Shown: positions 53,394 to 62,591 of the stretch, piece by piece
Position numbering within the stretch: the stretch's first letter is position 1
How the letters are laid out: each line of letters opens with the position of its first letter
DNA from: Mucilaginibacter sp. KACC 22773
GTDB lineage: Bacteria > Bacteroidota > Bacteroidia > Sphingobacteriales > Sphingobacteriaceae
Assembly (NCBI RefSeq): GCF_028736215.1
Contig: NZ_CP117883.1
Span: 4,154,001-4,218,000, forward strand
Direction of reading: 5' to 3'
Length of the DNA: 64,000 bases
Notes under the pieces: model-generated
Database searches by the model: none
What the model saw: the letters and a program-made list of their open reading frames with translations, nothing else
What the model was told of the DNA's origin: nothing
Program-made: the position numbers and the translations under genes

Positions 53394-54128
53394 TCAACCC
53401 AGGTTTATAATTGGCGCCATTTTTTTAGCAAGTTCATTGTGGCGGCGTTGCTTATCCCCTATCCATGAATAAATTATTACGTTTAAAAGTATCAGGTCCA
53501 TACCATAAAAAACATCTTCAACGGGTATGGTCAGGATGCGGATATTGAGCATTTGTGCCGGGTTATACCAAACAACCGGCTGCTGCAAACCTGTGCCAGT
53601 AAGCAACCCGTTCACAATTAAAAATGGCAATAATAATATAAGGTAACTCACATAAAAACCGGGTAACCAGGTTACCTGCAAAACAAACCTTGCTACAAAA
53701 ACCAGGATGGCCAGCGCCGTAAAAGTGAAGGTTGTGTAGCTTAAATTCCTGAAAAACACCGCCATAAAAACCGATGAAGCTAACAGGGCAATGCTAATGG
53801 CAGATTCCAATGTCTTTGGTATATTTTTCTTGATGAGCATATTAAGGCACACGTAAGAAAAAACACAGGAATAAGGAATACATAAAAAAAACAATACTTC
53901 CTCAATAGGCAGGTTACCTACATTTATCCCGATAAGGTAAGCCGGATTAAACCCCCATATTTTCAGGTGGGTAAAATACATGTCCCACCCAATAAAAAGC
54001 AAACCCGTAATAAGCACTGCCGGAAAAAAGGCCGGCCAGCTTTTGTAAAACTTTAGCTTTGGATGAAACGAAAACAGAAAAGGTACCAGGATTGAAAAAA
54101 AATCAATCAACAGATAAGTGTTTTTCAT
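53394..54128 (-). CDS. crtY: Lycopene beta-cyclase, fused CrtYc-CrtYd heterodimer type
   Basis: A 244-residue membrane protein with about seven helices. Each half carries a PxE(E/D) motif: NLPIEEVLFFLCIPYS and LTIPVEDVFYGMDLILLNV, the hallmark of the CrtYc/CrtYd-type cyclases that occur as one polypeptide in Bacteroidota. It should cyclise lycopene to beta-carotene in the inner membrane. It overlaps crtZ by 4 bp. Confidence 0.92.
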   Translation of the reverse strand: MKNTYLLIDFFSILVPFLFSFHPKLKFYKSWPAFFPAVLITGLLFIGWDMYFTHLKIWGFNPAYLIGINVGNLPIEEVLFFLCIPYSCVFSYVCLNMLIKKNIPKTLESAISIALLASSVFMAVFFRNLSYTTFTFTALAILVFVARFVLQVTWLPGFYVSYLILLLPFLIVNGLLTGTGLQQPVVWYNPAQMLNIRILTIPVEDVFYGMDLILLNVIIYSWIGDKQRRHNELAKKMAPIINLG

Positions 54129-54583
54129 GCGGGCTGACTGTTTTTGTTTTCGCGGAAATATTTAAGAGGAACCCATAGCATGCCAAAACATTCACCTTCT
54201 TCTTTCCCAATATGCTTATGGTGCATTTTATGCGCCCTGCGAATGGCCTTTAAATACCGATTTTGCGAGTTGCGCAATACTTTAATGCGTTGATGTATAA
54301 ATAAATCGTGCACAAAAAAGTAACAGGCACCATACAGCGTAATACCGGTACCCACCCAAGTAAAAACCGGCATAGCCCCTAAGGTACCCACAGCCAGGCA
54401 ACTGATACCCGGTATAGCGAAGATGAGAAAAAACAGGTCATTTTTTTCCAGGTATCCGGGCTGTTCTTTTTTATGATGATCGCGGTGCCATACCCATAAC
54501 AAACCGTGCATTACATATTTGTGGGTGAGCCAGGCAACACCCTCCATGCCCATAAAAGTGATTATGATAATTAGAGCGTTCAT
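54125..54583 (-). CDS. crtZ: Beta-carotene hydroxylase
   Basis: The 152-residue membrane protein has the four His clusters of the fatty-acid-hydroxylase superfamily: HKYVMH, HRDHHK, FVHDLFIHQR and HKMHHKH, spaced as in CrtZ. It should add 3-hydroxyl groups to beta-carotene, giving zeaxanthin. Length and context are normal, and it is 19 bp downstream of idi. Confidence 0.95.
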   Translation of the reverse strand: MNALIIIITFMGMEGVAWLTHKYVMHGLLWVWHRDHHKKEQPGYLEKNDLFFLIFAIPGISCLAVGTLGAMPVFTWVGTGITLYGACYFFVHDLFIHQRIKVLRNSQNRYLKAIRRAHKMHHKHIGKEEGECFGMLWVPLKYFRENKNSQPA

Positions 54584-54602
54584 TATTGCAGATTAATTGG
54601 GG

Positions 54603-55118
54603 TTATTGGTAATAATTTGCGCGCACCTGCTCAAAGCATATCTTTAGCCATTCTGTATAATCGGCAGGATGTTCATACAACTCCCGGGCAAGGTCTTCAA
54701 GGCTGATGTACCTGTAGGCTTCTACCTCACCGGGCGATGGATTGGGCGCTGTATTGCTTACGCCAAAAAATACGTGGTCATATTCGTTTTCAACAATGTT
54801 TGCCTGCAATACCGAGCGATAGCTGAAACTAAAAACGTGGTTTAGCGGGCAATCCATACCCATCTCTTCCATTAAGCGGCGATGGGCGGCCTCAAGTGTA
54901 TCCTCACCAGGCCTCGGGTGGCTGCAGCAGGTGTTTGTCCATTTACCGCCCGAGTGGTACTTATCCAGTGCCCGTTGCTGTAACAGCAACTCGCCTTTCA
55001 GGTTAAAAACAAATACCGAAAATGCACGGTGCTTTTTATCCTTCAGGTGGGCCTCCATCTTTTCCATGGTGCCCACCTGGTTATCATCATCATCAACCAA
55101 AATAACACGCTCTTCCAT
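54603..55118 (-). CDS. idi: Isopentenyl-diphosphate isomerase, type I
   Basis: The 171-residue Nudix-fold product has the active-site motif KWTNTCCSHPRPGE (C64/C65, H67) and the acidic RRLMEEMGM with the catalytic Glu. It interconverts isopentenyl and dimethylallyl diphosphate, feeding carotenoid precursors. It lies within the crt operon, 18 bp after the unknown gene. Confidence 0.94.
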   Translation of the reverse strand: MEERVILVDDDDNQVGTMEKMEAHLKDKKHRAFSVFVFNLKGELLLQQRALDKYHSGGKWTNTCCSHPRPGEDTLEAAHRRLMEEMGMDCPLNHVFSFSYRSVLQANIVENEYDHVFFGVSNTAPNPSPGEVEAYRYISLEDLARELYEHPADYTEWLKICFEQVRANYYQ

Positions 55119-55136
55119 CGTACCTGTATTAAATTA

Positions 55137-55610
55137 TCAATTACTTTTGGGGGCCGCCAAAGCTTTATTTACCATCAGTTTTAAATCGGTATCATCAAGT
55201 TTGTAACGGTTGGCCCTTAAAAATGCTCCGTCTTTTTGCAAACTACCATTGTATCCTAAAAACGCCGGGGCATTTGCCTGTATGTTGTAACGCAACAACC
55301 GCATCTCTACATTCAGTGTATCGCGGACTATGGCGTTTTCCATTATTAATTTACCAGCGTTGAATTTTTTGAACTTACTGAAAGGGCTGCCGGTAAACCT
55401 GGCCTGTAAAACCTGGGCCACACCTTTGTAACAACTCAGTATAGGCGCCGCGCTGCTATCAACTGTTGTGGTAAGCTGCAGCAATTTTGCCGACGAGTCT
55501 TTGTCGGTTACCGCATACCTGTAAAGCGACCGCAACTGTTTTAGGGGAGGCCCCTGCTGCTGCGGGCTAAATAAGGGAAGCATCAGCGTAATATATAGGG
55601 CAAGCTTCAT
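55137..55610 (-). CDS. Exported protein of unknown function in the carotenoid operon
   Basis: The 157-residue product has a short signal peptide (about 1-17) and a mostly helical body with YKGVAQVLQARF and LRLLRYNIQANAPAFLGYN. It overlaps crtB by 4 bp, so it belongs to the operon. I do not recognise a domain; similar small genes between crtB and idi occur in related Bacteroidota carotenoid clusters (recollection). It might assist membrane placement of the pigment or enzymes. Confidence 0.8.
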   Translation of the reverse strand: MKLALYITLMLPLFSPQQQGPPLKQLRSLYRYAVTDKDSSAKLLQLTTTVDSSAAPILSCYKGVAQVLQARFTGSPFSKFKKFNAGKLIMENAIVRDTLNVEMRLLRYNIQANAPAFLGYNGSLQKDGAFLRANRYKLDDTDLKLMVNKALAAPKSN

Positions 55611-56443
55611 AACACGTTTAACTTGTAGCGCACCAGCGAATCAAACATCAGCCAAAATTTATGCCCGTTTGATACCCGGATCCGTTTATCCAATACTTTT
55701 TCGGCCGGTACATTGGCAATTTTACGAAACAGCTGCCTGTAATAAACATAGGCCAGGTAAACCCCTTTCCGGCATGACCGCGGCAGCTGCCTGATACCGG
55801 CCAGGGCATCATTAAACTCGCGATGTATATCCTCCTCAATAGCCTTTTTATCACTATCAGAAAAAGCAGACAGGTTTACCTCCGGAAAATAGGTGCGGTT
55901 AAGTTCCCGGTAATCGGCGTTGATATCACGCAAAAAATTTACTTTTTGAAAAGCCGACCCCAGTTTCATAGCCGGCAGGCGCAGCCGCTCAAAATCGGCA
56001 GCGTTGCCGTTGGTAAACACATGCAGGCACATCAGCCCCACCACCTGTGCCGATCCAAGAATGTATTCTTCATACTTATCCGGTGTATATTCCTGTGCGG
56101 CCAGGTCCATTTCCATACTTTTTAAAAACTGCCTTATGAGGCCGTGTTCAATGCGGTATTTATTAACCACCTGCTGAAACGAATTAAGCACCGGGTTTAT
56201 ACTGATGCCGCGGCTAATGGCCAGGAAAGTTTCTTCCTTAAATTCTTCCAGCAAGGCAGCTTTGGGGTACTCATGAAAACTATCTACAATTTCGTCGGCC
56301 AGCCTCACAAAGCCATAAATGGCGTAAATGGGCGCCCGCAGCTCCTTCTTCAAAAAATAGATGCCCAGCGAAAAACTGGTACTATACAGCCGGGTAGTTT
56401 CCCTGCTGCATGTGGCAGATAACTTGTCGAATGTCGCTTTCAT
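55607..56443 (-). CDS. crtB: Phytoene synthase
   Basis: The 278-residue product has both prenyl-diphosphate-binding motifs, D50-E-I-V-D54 (RLADEIVDS) and D173-I-N-A-D177 (NFLRDINADYREL), and the KVNFLRD segment of CrtB. It condenses two geranylgeranyl diphosphates to phytoene. It overlaps crtI by 4 bp and the unknown gene by 4 bp. Confidence 0.95.
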   Translation of the reverse strand: MKATFDKLSATCSRETTRLYSTSFSLGIYFLKKELRAPIYAIYGFVRLADEIVDSFHEYPKAALLEEFKEETFLAISRGISINPVLNSFQQVVNKYRIEHGLIRQFLKSMEMDLAAQEYTPDKYEEYILGSAQVVGLMCLHVFTNGNAADFERLRLPAMKLGSAFQKVNFLRDINADYRELNRTYFPEVNLSAFSDSDKKAIEEDIHREFNDALAGIRQLPRSCRKGVYLAYVYYRQLFRKIANVPAEKVLDKRIRVSNGHKFWLMFDSLVRYKLNVL

Positions 56444-57936
56444 TTATTTTGGTTAATGTAGTTGATCAGTTGACGGGCCGAAACCTTGCCCGATATGATT
56501 GACGGCGGCACACCGGGGCCCGGCACGGTAAGCTGCCCGGCATAAAACAAATTATTTACCCGGCGATTGCTGATGGATGGTTTTAAGTTGGCCGTTTGCA
56601 TCAGCGTGTTGGCCAGCCCATAGGCATTCCCCTTGTATGAATTATAATCGGCCATAAAATCATTTACGCAATAGCTTTTTTTATAATCAAGCTGTTTGCG
56701 GATAGCTATGCCCGTAAAATCTTCCAGTCTATCCATAATCAAATCAAAATATTTGGCCCTCAGGGTATCATCATCATTAATTCCCGGCGCAAGCGGCATC
56801 AGGATAAACAGGTTTTCGTGACCGGGCGGCGCCACAGCATCATCCGATTTTGACGGACAGCAAACATAAAAAAGCGGTTTCGACGGCCATTGCGGTTCCT
56901 TATATATTTCCACCGCGTGTTGTTCAAGGTCGGCATCAAAAAAAAGGGTGTGGTGGTCAAGGCGGTCAATTTTGCAGGTTACGCCAAGGTAAAAAATGAG
57001 GCTCGATGGCGCCATCACCCGCTTATCCCAATAAGCTTCTTTATAGTTTCTGAACCGGGGCTCCAGCAGCTTCTCTTCCACATGGTGGTAATCGGCTGCG
57101 GCTATAACGCCATCATAAGCCTTACTGTCATCGCCGGTAACAACGGCCGAAACCCGGTTTTTATCAACCCTGATAGCAGTAACCGCGGTACCGGTTTTAA
57201 ATTTTACCCCCTGCGATGCGCAAACTTGCTGCATGGCATCTATTACTTTGCCAAAACCACCTTTTGGGTACCAGGTACCCAACTGCAGGCCCGCATAATT
57301 CATAAGACTGTATAAAGCCGGAGTATCCCGGGGCATGGCGCCCAAAAACAATACCGGGAACTCCATAAGCGCAATTAGCTTAGGGTTTTTAAAAAACCCG
57401 CGCACATGCTTGCTAAAAGCGGTGAACACCTGCAGTTTAAAAACACCTTTAAACAGGTCCCAATCCAAAAATTCGGTAAGCGACAAACCCGGCTTGTAAA
57501 CCAGTTTATCCATCCCTGTTTTATATTTATAAGCGGCCTCGGCCAAAAACGCCTTTAATTGCGCCGCGCTACCCGTTTCTATCGATTCAAACAGCCGGCA
57601 TAAAGCATCAAAATCGGCAGGTATGACCAATACATCATTTTTGCCAAACACTACCGTAAAACCGGGATCCAGTTGCTGCAATTCATAAAAATCCGCCGGT
57701 TTGCAGCCAAAGTCGGCGAAGAATTTTTCGAACACTTCGGGCATCCAGTACCAGCTTGGCCCCATATCAAACATATACCCGTTATCGGTAGTTAACTGCC
57801 TTGCCCTGCCGCCTGTTACCGCATTTTTTTCAATCACATCCACCTGGTAACCGGCTTTGGCCAGGTACGCAGCAGCACTTAACCCGGCAAAACCCGAGCC
57901 TATAACAGCAATGTTGGTAGTATCGTTCAAAATCAC
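56440..57936 (-). CDS. crtI: Phytoene desaturase
   Basis: The 498-residue product has an N-terminal FAD-binding AVIGSGFAGLSAAAYLAKAG with VIEKNAVTGGRA, and the C-terminal CrtI signature (GQLTVPGPGVPPSIISG). The start codon is GTG at 57936, since no ATG precedes the FAD motif. It introduces the double bonds that turn phytoene into lycopene. It is the first gene of the pigment operon; its promoter overlaps an inverted repeat. Confidence 0.95.
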   Translation of the reverse strand: MILNDTTNIAVIGSGFAGLSAAAYLAKAGYQVDVIEKNAVTGGRARQLTTDNGYMFDMGPSWYWMPEVFEKFFADFGCKPADFYELQQLDPGFTVVFGKNDVLVIPADFDALCRLFESIETGSAAQLKAFLAEAAYKYKTGMDKLVYKPGLSLTEFLDWDLFKGVFKLQVFTAFSKHVRGFFKNPKLIALMEFPVLFLGAMPRDTPALYSLMNYAGLQLGTWYPKGGFGKVIDAMQQVCASQGVKFKTGTAVTAIRVDKNRVSAVVTGDDSKAYDGVIAAADYHHVEEKLLEPRFRNYKEAYWDKRVMAPSSLIFYLGVTCKIDRLDHHTLFFDADLEQHAVEIYKEPQWPSKPLFYVCCPSKSDDAVAPPGHENLFILMPLAPGINDDDTLRAKYFDLIMDRLEDFTGIAIRKQLDYKKSYCVNDFMADYNSYKGNAYGLANTLMQTANLKPSISNRRVNNLFYAGQLTVPGPGVPPSIISGKVSARQLINYINQNK

Positions 57937-57996
57937 TTAAATGATTGTTTATGTAAATATGGATTATCGTTGGGGATAAACCAATTATTGAATAAA

Positions 57997-58051
57997 CAAA
58001 TATAGTACTTAATTGTATTTAATAGCAATAAAATAATACAATTAAGTACTA
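57997..58051 (-). promoter_or_regulatory. crtI promoter with overlapping 17-bp inverted-repeat operator
   Basis: TAGTACTTAATTGTATT (58003-58019) and its exact complement (58035-58051) are separated by 15 bp. The minus-strand -7 element TATATTTG (58004-57997), a perfect TAnnTTTG, overlaps the left arm by two bases. A protein on this operator would cover the promoter, so repression is the simplest reading. The rest of the 304-bp gap between the divergent genes shows no other clear site. Confidence 0.7.
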
Positions 58052-58240
58052 AAAAAATGAATATAGCAGATGATGCAGGAATAAATGGATTTTAATTGCT
58101 TAAGCTCCCCATGTTTTAAAAGAAAAACTTTAAAAACAGTGTTTGTATGCCCAACCTTTACCAGGTAAGTTAGGATAGCCCTATATTTGCATAGATTACA
58201 GCGTTTAACAGTCGTTTTAATTTTGCGGCGACGAAGTTAT

Positions 58241-60142
58241 ATGAAAAAACACCTGCCTATCCTGTTAATAATAGCATTCCTGTTTCCTGTAACTTCAGGA
58301 GTTTGGGCGCGGCCGGGCAAAACAGTAAACCCTATTTTATTCAAAATATCATACCAGGCCGAAACCGCCACGCCACAGCTTATCATCGGCGAGGTAACCG
58401 GGGCTATTTCTGCCTGCGCCGGTACCGCGTCTGCAAGTCCGGCCATCCAGCAATTCACGGTTTCGGCAAGCGGCTTATCTGCCGATGTACTGGTTACGGC
58501 ACCCGCAGATTTCGAGGTATCGCTTACTGCCGATGGCACTTTTAGCGCAAGTGTTATGCTTACGCAAACATCCGGCTTAATATCCAGCCAGGTGGTTTAT
58601 GTACGTTCATCGGCACAGGCGGTAGCGGGTAATATTTCGGGCGATGTCGCGCTAACTTCGGGCGATGTAACGCAAACGGCAAGAGTAACCGGGCACATTA
58701 ACCCCCTGCCCCTGGTTAGCCCAATTCCCGATCAAACCCTGCAAAACGGACAGCTTACCATGGGCGTTATTTTCACCGGCACCGCCCGCATCTTCAACTG
58801 GACAAATGACAACACCAGCATCGGCCTGGCCGCCAGCGGAAACCAGGGTATACCTTCGTTTACAGCCGTAAACACGGGTGCTGCGCCTGTTACAGCACAT
58901 ATTACCGTTACCCCGGCGCCGGCAAGCTATGCCTATGCAGCCAACAGTTCGGCCAACTCGGTTTCGCTTATCAATACCATTACCGGCAATACCGAGCAGG
59001 TTATTACCGAAGGGATGCCTGCAAACTCCAGCCCGCAGCGGCTGTTGTTTAACCCCGATAAAAGCCTGCTGTATGTCGAAAACGAGGGCTCACATACCAT
59101 AGCTGTAATTAATACCGTCACCAATAAAGTAGTCACCACTTTCCCGGCCGGGTTTAATCCCGTCGGCATGGTCATAAGCCCCGACGGCAGCAAGCTATAT
59201 ATTACCGATGGCAGCGCCAACCAGTTAACCACCATCAGCACTGCCGACTACTCCGTTATAAAAACCGTTACCACGGGCGATATCCCATATGATTTAACCA
59301 TCAGCGCCGACGGTAAAAAATTGTACATCATTAATGCCGGTTCAAACATTGTGCAGTTTTATGATACCGCCACCAGTTATTTTGAATATGCCATCATTAC
59401 CGGCACAACGCCCAACAGTATTATCATCAGTCCCGATAATAAAACGCTGTACGTAGCCAATTATAACTCGCACGATGTAGCCGTTATAGATATTGCCGCC
59501 AGGCGTATCCTGTATAAAATAGATGTTGGAACGGCCGCCAATTGCCTGGCCATAAGCCCCGATGGCGCAAGGCTTTACGTATCCCTGATTAACGACAAAA
59601 AAGTTATCGTCATCAACACCCTCACCCGCAGCATTGTAACCCCTATTGATGTAGGCCAAAACCCGGCAGGCATCACCACCAATAGCGATGGCAGCAAGGT
59701 TTACGTGGTTAATTCCGTTTCGCCATATATATCCGTTATCAACGCCGCTACCAACGCTGTTACCCAACAAATCCCCGTTCAGTCCGGTGGCAGGTTTATG
59801 GCTATTTTAAGCGATAACGAATGTCCCGGTTTGCCCGTTCAGTTTGCTATTACCGTAAACCCGTCGGCGGTTCCGGTTGATATCAGCATCCCCAACAGCT
59901 TCTCGCCCAATGGCGATGGCAGCAATGATCTGTGGGCCATTGCCGGCTTAAGCGCCTACCCCCAAAACACGGTAGAAGTATTTAACCGGTACGGCCGGCG
60001 GATATTCAGATCAGCCGGCTACAGCACCTCCTGGGACGGTACCTTTAACGGCCATCCCGTTCCGCCGGCCACCTATTACTACATCGTAAACCTGAAAAAC
60101 GGCAGGAAGGCGCTATCGGGCAGTGTAACGGTGGTGAAGTAG
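58241..60142 (+). CDS. Secreted YVTN beta-propeller protein with type B type IX sorting domain
   Basis: The ATG at 58241 begins a standard signal peptide (MKKHLPILL to GVWA); the reading from 58187 adds unlikely residues. The 633-residue product has an N-terminal immunoglobulin-like domain (about 40-150), then seven or so YVTN-type propeller blades (for example KLYITDGSANQL, TLYVANYNSHDVAVID), and a C-terminal CHU_C type domain (FSPNGDGSNDLWAI, VEVFNRYGRRIF, YYYIVNLKNGRK). This C-terminus directs export and surface attachment by the type IX system. The function of the propeller is unknown; surface binding is likely. Confidence 0.88.
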   Translation: MKKHLPILLIIAFLFPVTSGVWARPGKTVNPILFKISYQAETATPQLIIGEVTGAISACAGTASASPAIQQFTVSASGLSADVLVTAPADFEVSLTADGTFSASVMLTQTSGLISSQVVYVRSSAQAVAGNISGDVALTSGDVTQTARVTGHINPLPLVSPIPDQTLQNGQLTMGVIFTGTARIFNWTNDNTSIGLAASGNQGIPSFTAVNTGAAPVTAHITVTPAPASYAYAANSSANSVSLINTITGNTEQVITEGMPANSSPQRLLFNPDKSLLYVENEGSHTIAVINTVTNKVVTTFPAGFNPVGMVISPDGSKLYITDGSANQLTTISTADYSVIKTVTTGDIPYDLTISADGKKLYIINAGSNIVQFYDTATSYFEYAIITGTTPNSIIISPDNKTLYVANYNSHDVAVIDIAARRILYKIDVGTAANCLAISPDGARLYVSLINDKKVIVINTLTRSIVTPIDVGQNPAGITTNSDGSKVYVVNSVSPYISVINAATNAVTQQIPVQSGGRFMAILSDNECPGLPVQFAITVNPSAVPVDISIPNSFSPNGDGSNDLWAIAGLSAYPQNTVEVFNRYGRRIFRSAGYSTSWDGTFNGHPVPPATYYYIVNLKNGRKALSGSVTVVK

Positions 60143-60180
60143 TTTGCAGTTTTGAGTGGGCTGTATCGCATGGCGGCGAA

Positions 60181-60453
60181 GACTCACCCGGCAACGCTGC
60201 GCTGGCCACCCTCTCTTCGGCTTCGCCGGAAAGAGGGGCTTAAAAATTTACTAATTGTTTTTTTTATAATATATTGAAAATGAATGTTCAAGCCCCGCCT
60301 TCCACCGCAGGTGAAGAGAGAGCGTGGCGGGCGTAGCCCGTCTGCCCCTCCGCTTCGCGCATAGAGGGGCCAAAAAATTATTTTTCTTTCCTCAACCCTC
60401 TTTGCGGCGCAGCCGGAGGAGGGTCGGCCAGCGAAGCGTAGCCGGGGTGAGTC
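60181..60453. repeat. MITE-like element with GACTCACC / GGTGAGTC ends (copy 2, longer)
   Basis: It has the same 8-bp termini (60181-60188, 60446-60453), TTCGGCTTCGCCGGAAAGAG arm and AT-rich centre as the 171-bp copy at 36687, plus an extra hairpin block of about 100 bp before the right end. It begins 38 bp after the stop of the propeller gene. Confidence 0.78.
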
Positions 60454-60552
60454 GTAGCCGGCGTTCAACCGAAGGTTTATGCCCCCCGAACACGTCATGT
60501 ATAACCCTAAAATCTCGCGAAATTCTGAAAGAAAGACAGCACACCGGCGTCC

Positions 60553-60777
60553 CCTGCCCAGCCCTGAAAGGGCGGCATCCGTCTGCGATGGGCATCGCCC
60601 ATCGATTAAACCATGCCAACCAAACAGCACAGGACGATGCCCTGTGCTGACAGCTTAGTCCCTTTCAGGGCCGGAGAAATTCAAAAATTTACCTGGATAC
60701 TAACATATGCCGAAATGTCCCTACCCAGCCCTGAAAGGGCAACATCCGCCTGCGATGGGCATAGCCCATCGATTAAA
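60553..60777. repeat. REP-like repeats (two 57-bp copies and half units)
   Basis: The units at about 60553-60610 and 60721-60777 share CAGCCCTGAAAGGGC, a CATCCG(T/C)CTGCGATGGGCAT centre and GCCCATCGATTAAA. Half units with CCCTTTCAGGGC-like words lie at 60660 and near 60793, and a GCACAGG/CCTGTGC hairpin at about 60626-60649. The small frames here are repeat artefacts. From 60800 to 60925 I see nothing. Confidence 0.75.
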
Positions 60778-60925
60778 ACACACCAACAAATAGCCCTGAA
60801 AGGGTGACAGGTCAGCCGCCATGGCAAGAGCACGGGGCACAAATATTCGTCGGCCCGGTAGTATGATACTGGCAAAGAGGGTTCGGTTTTCTGCGACGTT
60901 ATAACGGGTAACGAGTTTATTGGAG

Positions 60926-60970
60926 GACGACTCCAACAAAGTGCGGGAAGAATACCAACAAGGGCGAAGC
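60926..60970 (+). repeat. Diverged direct repeat, left of the DUF5677 gene
   Basis: GACGACTCCAACAAAGTGCG and the following CCAACAAGGGCGAAG match 62194-62238 (GACAACTCAAACAAAGTTCG and CCAACAAGGCGGAA). Confidence 0.55.
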
Positions 60971-61050
60971 CATGCCTTTAGGACAATAAACCACACAACT
61001 TTTTAACCTCAATTGTTTTATATTACCCTTTCGCACTGCTTAAAAATAAA

Positions 61051-61080
61051 AATCCCGTATATACTATAACATCCGGGATT
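61051..61080. terminator. Hairpin past the DUF5677 gene
   Basis: AATCCCG (61051-61057) pairs with CGGGATT (61074-61080) with a 16-nt loop, 53 bp past the stop on the minus strand. It resembles the hairpin at 1963-1991 in stem sequence. Confidence 0.5.
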
Positions 61081-61132
61081 TGCGTGGCATATACTTAACA
61101 TGGCGTTTACCTGTCAGTGGGACTTTTATATT

Positions 61133-62170
61133 CTACAGATCGAAGCTTTTTCTAAGCGCTTCGTATAATTTACTCAACAAAAGCATATTAACATCATATT
61201 GATGATTGATAGAATACCTGTGGAGAAAATGATTATTGAATGTATAAAATATAGAAAGTGTCAGTTGCATTGGGTCTATAAATGATTCGATATCAACAAC
61301 CGGTTTGATCAGATTTTCAAGATCGATCTTATCTCCACTTTCATGTACACTGGTCATACCTGAAAAACTGGGATGACTGAATTCGCTTACCCAAATATAA
61401 AACGGCCTGTTCCGGGACATGCCTGCTTTTTCTTCAACAGTGTAAAAGGTTGCCCTTCCCTCGACAAAACCATTTGCCCAGGCATAATCTTTAAAAAAAT
61501 CACTTCCGTAACCCTCCCGCAAAGATTCGGTCCTTTCATCAATTTCTTTAATTTTATCATCGCTTAATGGTGGAAATTTTAATTCATCCCGGTGTTTCTC
61601 AAACGATTCTTTTTTCTTTTTGATGTCCTTATGGCTAAAGTCCATAAAACGCTTATATAATTCTGTATTATCTTCCTTGATTAAAAAGAGCCCTACAACG
61701 GCGTGTTCATAAAATGTCCGCCATAATATCAAAGCAGATCTTGTGCTCCCATAAGTTAATAAAATACCAATTTCATCGCTTAAACGACAAAGTGTTCCAT
61801 AAATATTTAGGAGTATGAGATCCGGCAACTCAATTGTCGTACCATCTAATTCTTTGCGAATATTTTTAAAAGCTAAAAAACAGCAATTTAAGAACAGACA
61901 GTAATAATTAAACGTTGATTTATGAAGTGAAACGATACTTTTCTGATTCCGTTGCGAATCCTTAATCCAGGTTTTTATAAATGATGATACATCTCTTTTA
62001 TTAATAATAAAATCTGTTAATGTCTCTTCGACCAGATCAAAAACTTCACTATTTTGAAGGATTTCCAGAAAGTCCTGATGCTCCAACTTTAACTTCTTAC
62101 GGGCCATTTCAAGCACGTCGTTGATGATGTAATCATACTCAGGTATCAGCAAATTTTTGAATTTACTCAT
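61133..62170 (-). CDS. DUF5677 family protein
   Basis: The 345-residue product matches the DUF5677 pattern: EIGILLTYGSTRSALILWRTFYEHAVV, FLIKEDNTELYKRFMDF, and the C-terminal FYIWVSEFSHPSFSG. The family is soluble and helical, its function unknown, and it often occurs in accessory regions and near defence genes. Low GC and the flanking diverged repeats suggest acquisition as a unit. It is divergent from the KAP NTPase gene. Confidence 0.8.
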   Translation of the reverse strand: MSKFKNLLIPEYDYIINDVLEMARKKLKLEHQDFLEILQNSEVFDLVEETLTDFIINKRDVSSFIKTWIKDSQRNQKSIVSLHKSTFNYYCLFLNCCFLAFKNIRKELDGTTIELPDLILLNIYGTLCRLSDEIGILLTYGSTRSALILWRTFYEHAVVGLFLIKEDNTELYKRFMDFSHKDIKKKKESFEKHRDELKFPPLSDDKIKEIDERTESLREGYGSDFFKDYAWANGFVEGRATFYTVEEKAGMSRNRPFYIWVSEFSHPSFSGMTSVHESGDKIDLENLIKPVVDIESFIDPMQLTLSIFYTFNNHFLHRYSINHQYDVNMLLLSKLYEALRKSFDL

Positions 62171-62591
62171 CTCGATATTTTTTTAATGCTGGGGACAACT
62201 CAAACAAAGTTCGGGCGGGAACACCAACAAGGCGGAAATTCACGTCCCCGAGAACATCAATAAACTTGTTGGAGAAGCGAATAGACAGAAATTTTACTAT
62301 AGATAATACTTATCTTTTATAAAGATGTTTATCCTAATCTGTTTTAATTCAATATAGTTTGTTATTTTTAGAAACCTAAATGATCAAATGATGTCCCCAA
62401 TTACGTAATCGAGATAACCGGATTATCCGGCTTTGCCAATAAATGCTTTAAATCCGTGTCAATTAGCGTTTATGTCGCGAATAATGTTTTACATAAAAAT
62501 ATTATTCGACGGCGCCCACGAATTTATTGAGTATTTTCAAAGCTATGCTAAAATTATAAAAATATTTAATGATTACTCTATTTACCATATT
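62171..62591. other. Divergent gap between DUF5677 and KAP genes
   Basis: This 421-bp AT-rich gap holds the right copy of the diverged direct repeat (62194-62238). An in-frame ATG at 62472 would extend the KAP reading by 40 codons, but the extension lacks family features. No promoter is clear. Confidence 0.4.
62194..62238 (+). repeat. Diverged direct repeat, right of the DUF5677 gene
   Basis: Partner of 60926-60970, with about three quarters of positions shared by eye. Both copies are in the same orientation and bracket the DUF5677 gene. Confidence 0.55.

Noticed and set aside
60184..60996. Several frames of 60-150 residues on both strands
   Set aside because: They lie wholly in MITE- and REP-like repeats, have low-complexity Arg/Pro-rich translations and show no start-site context.
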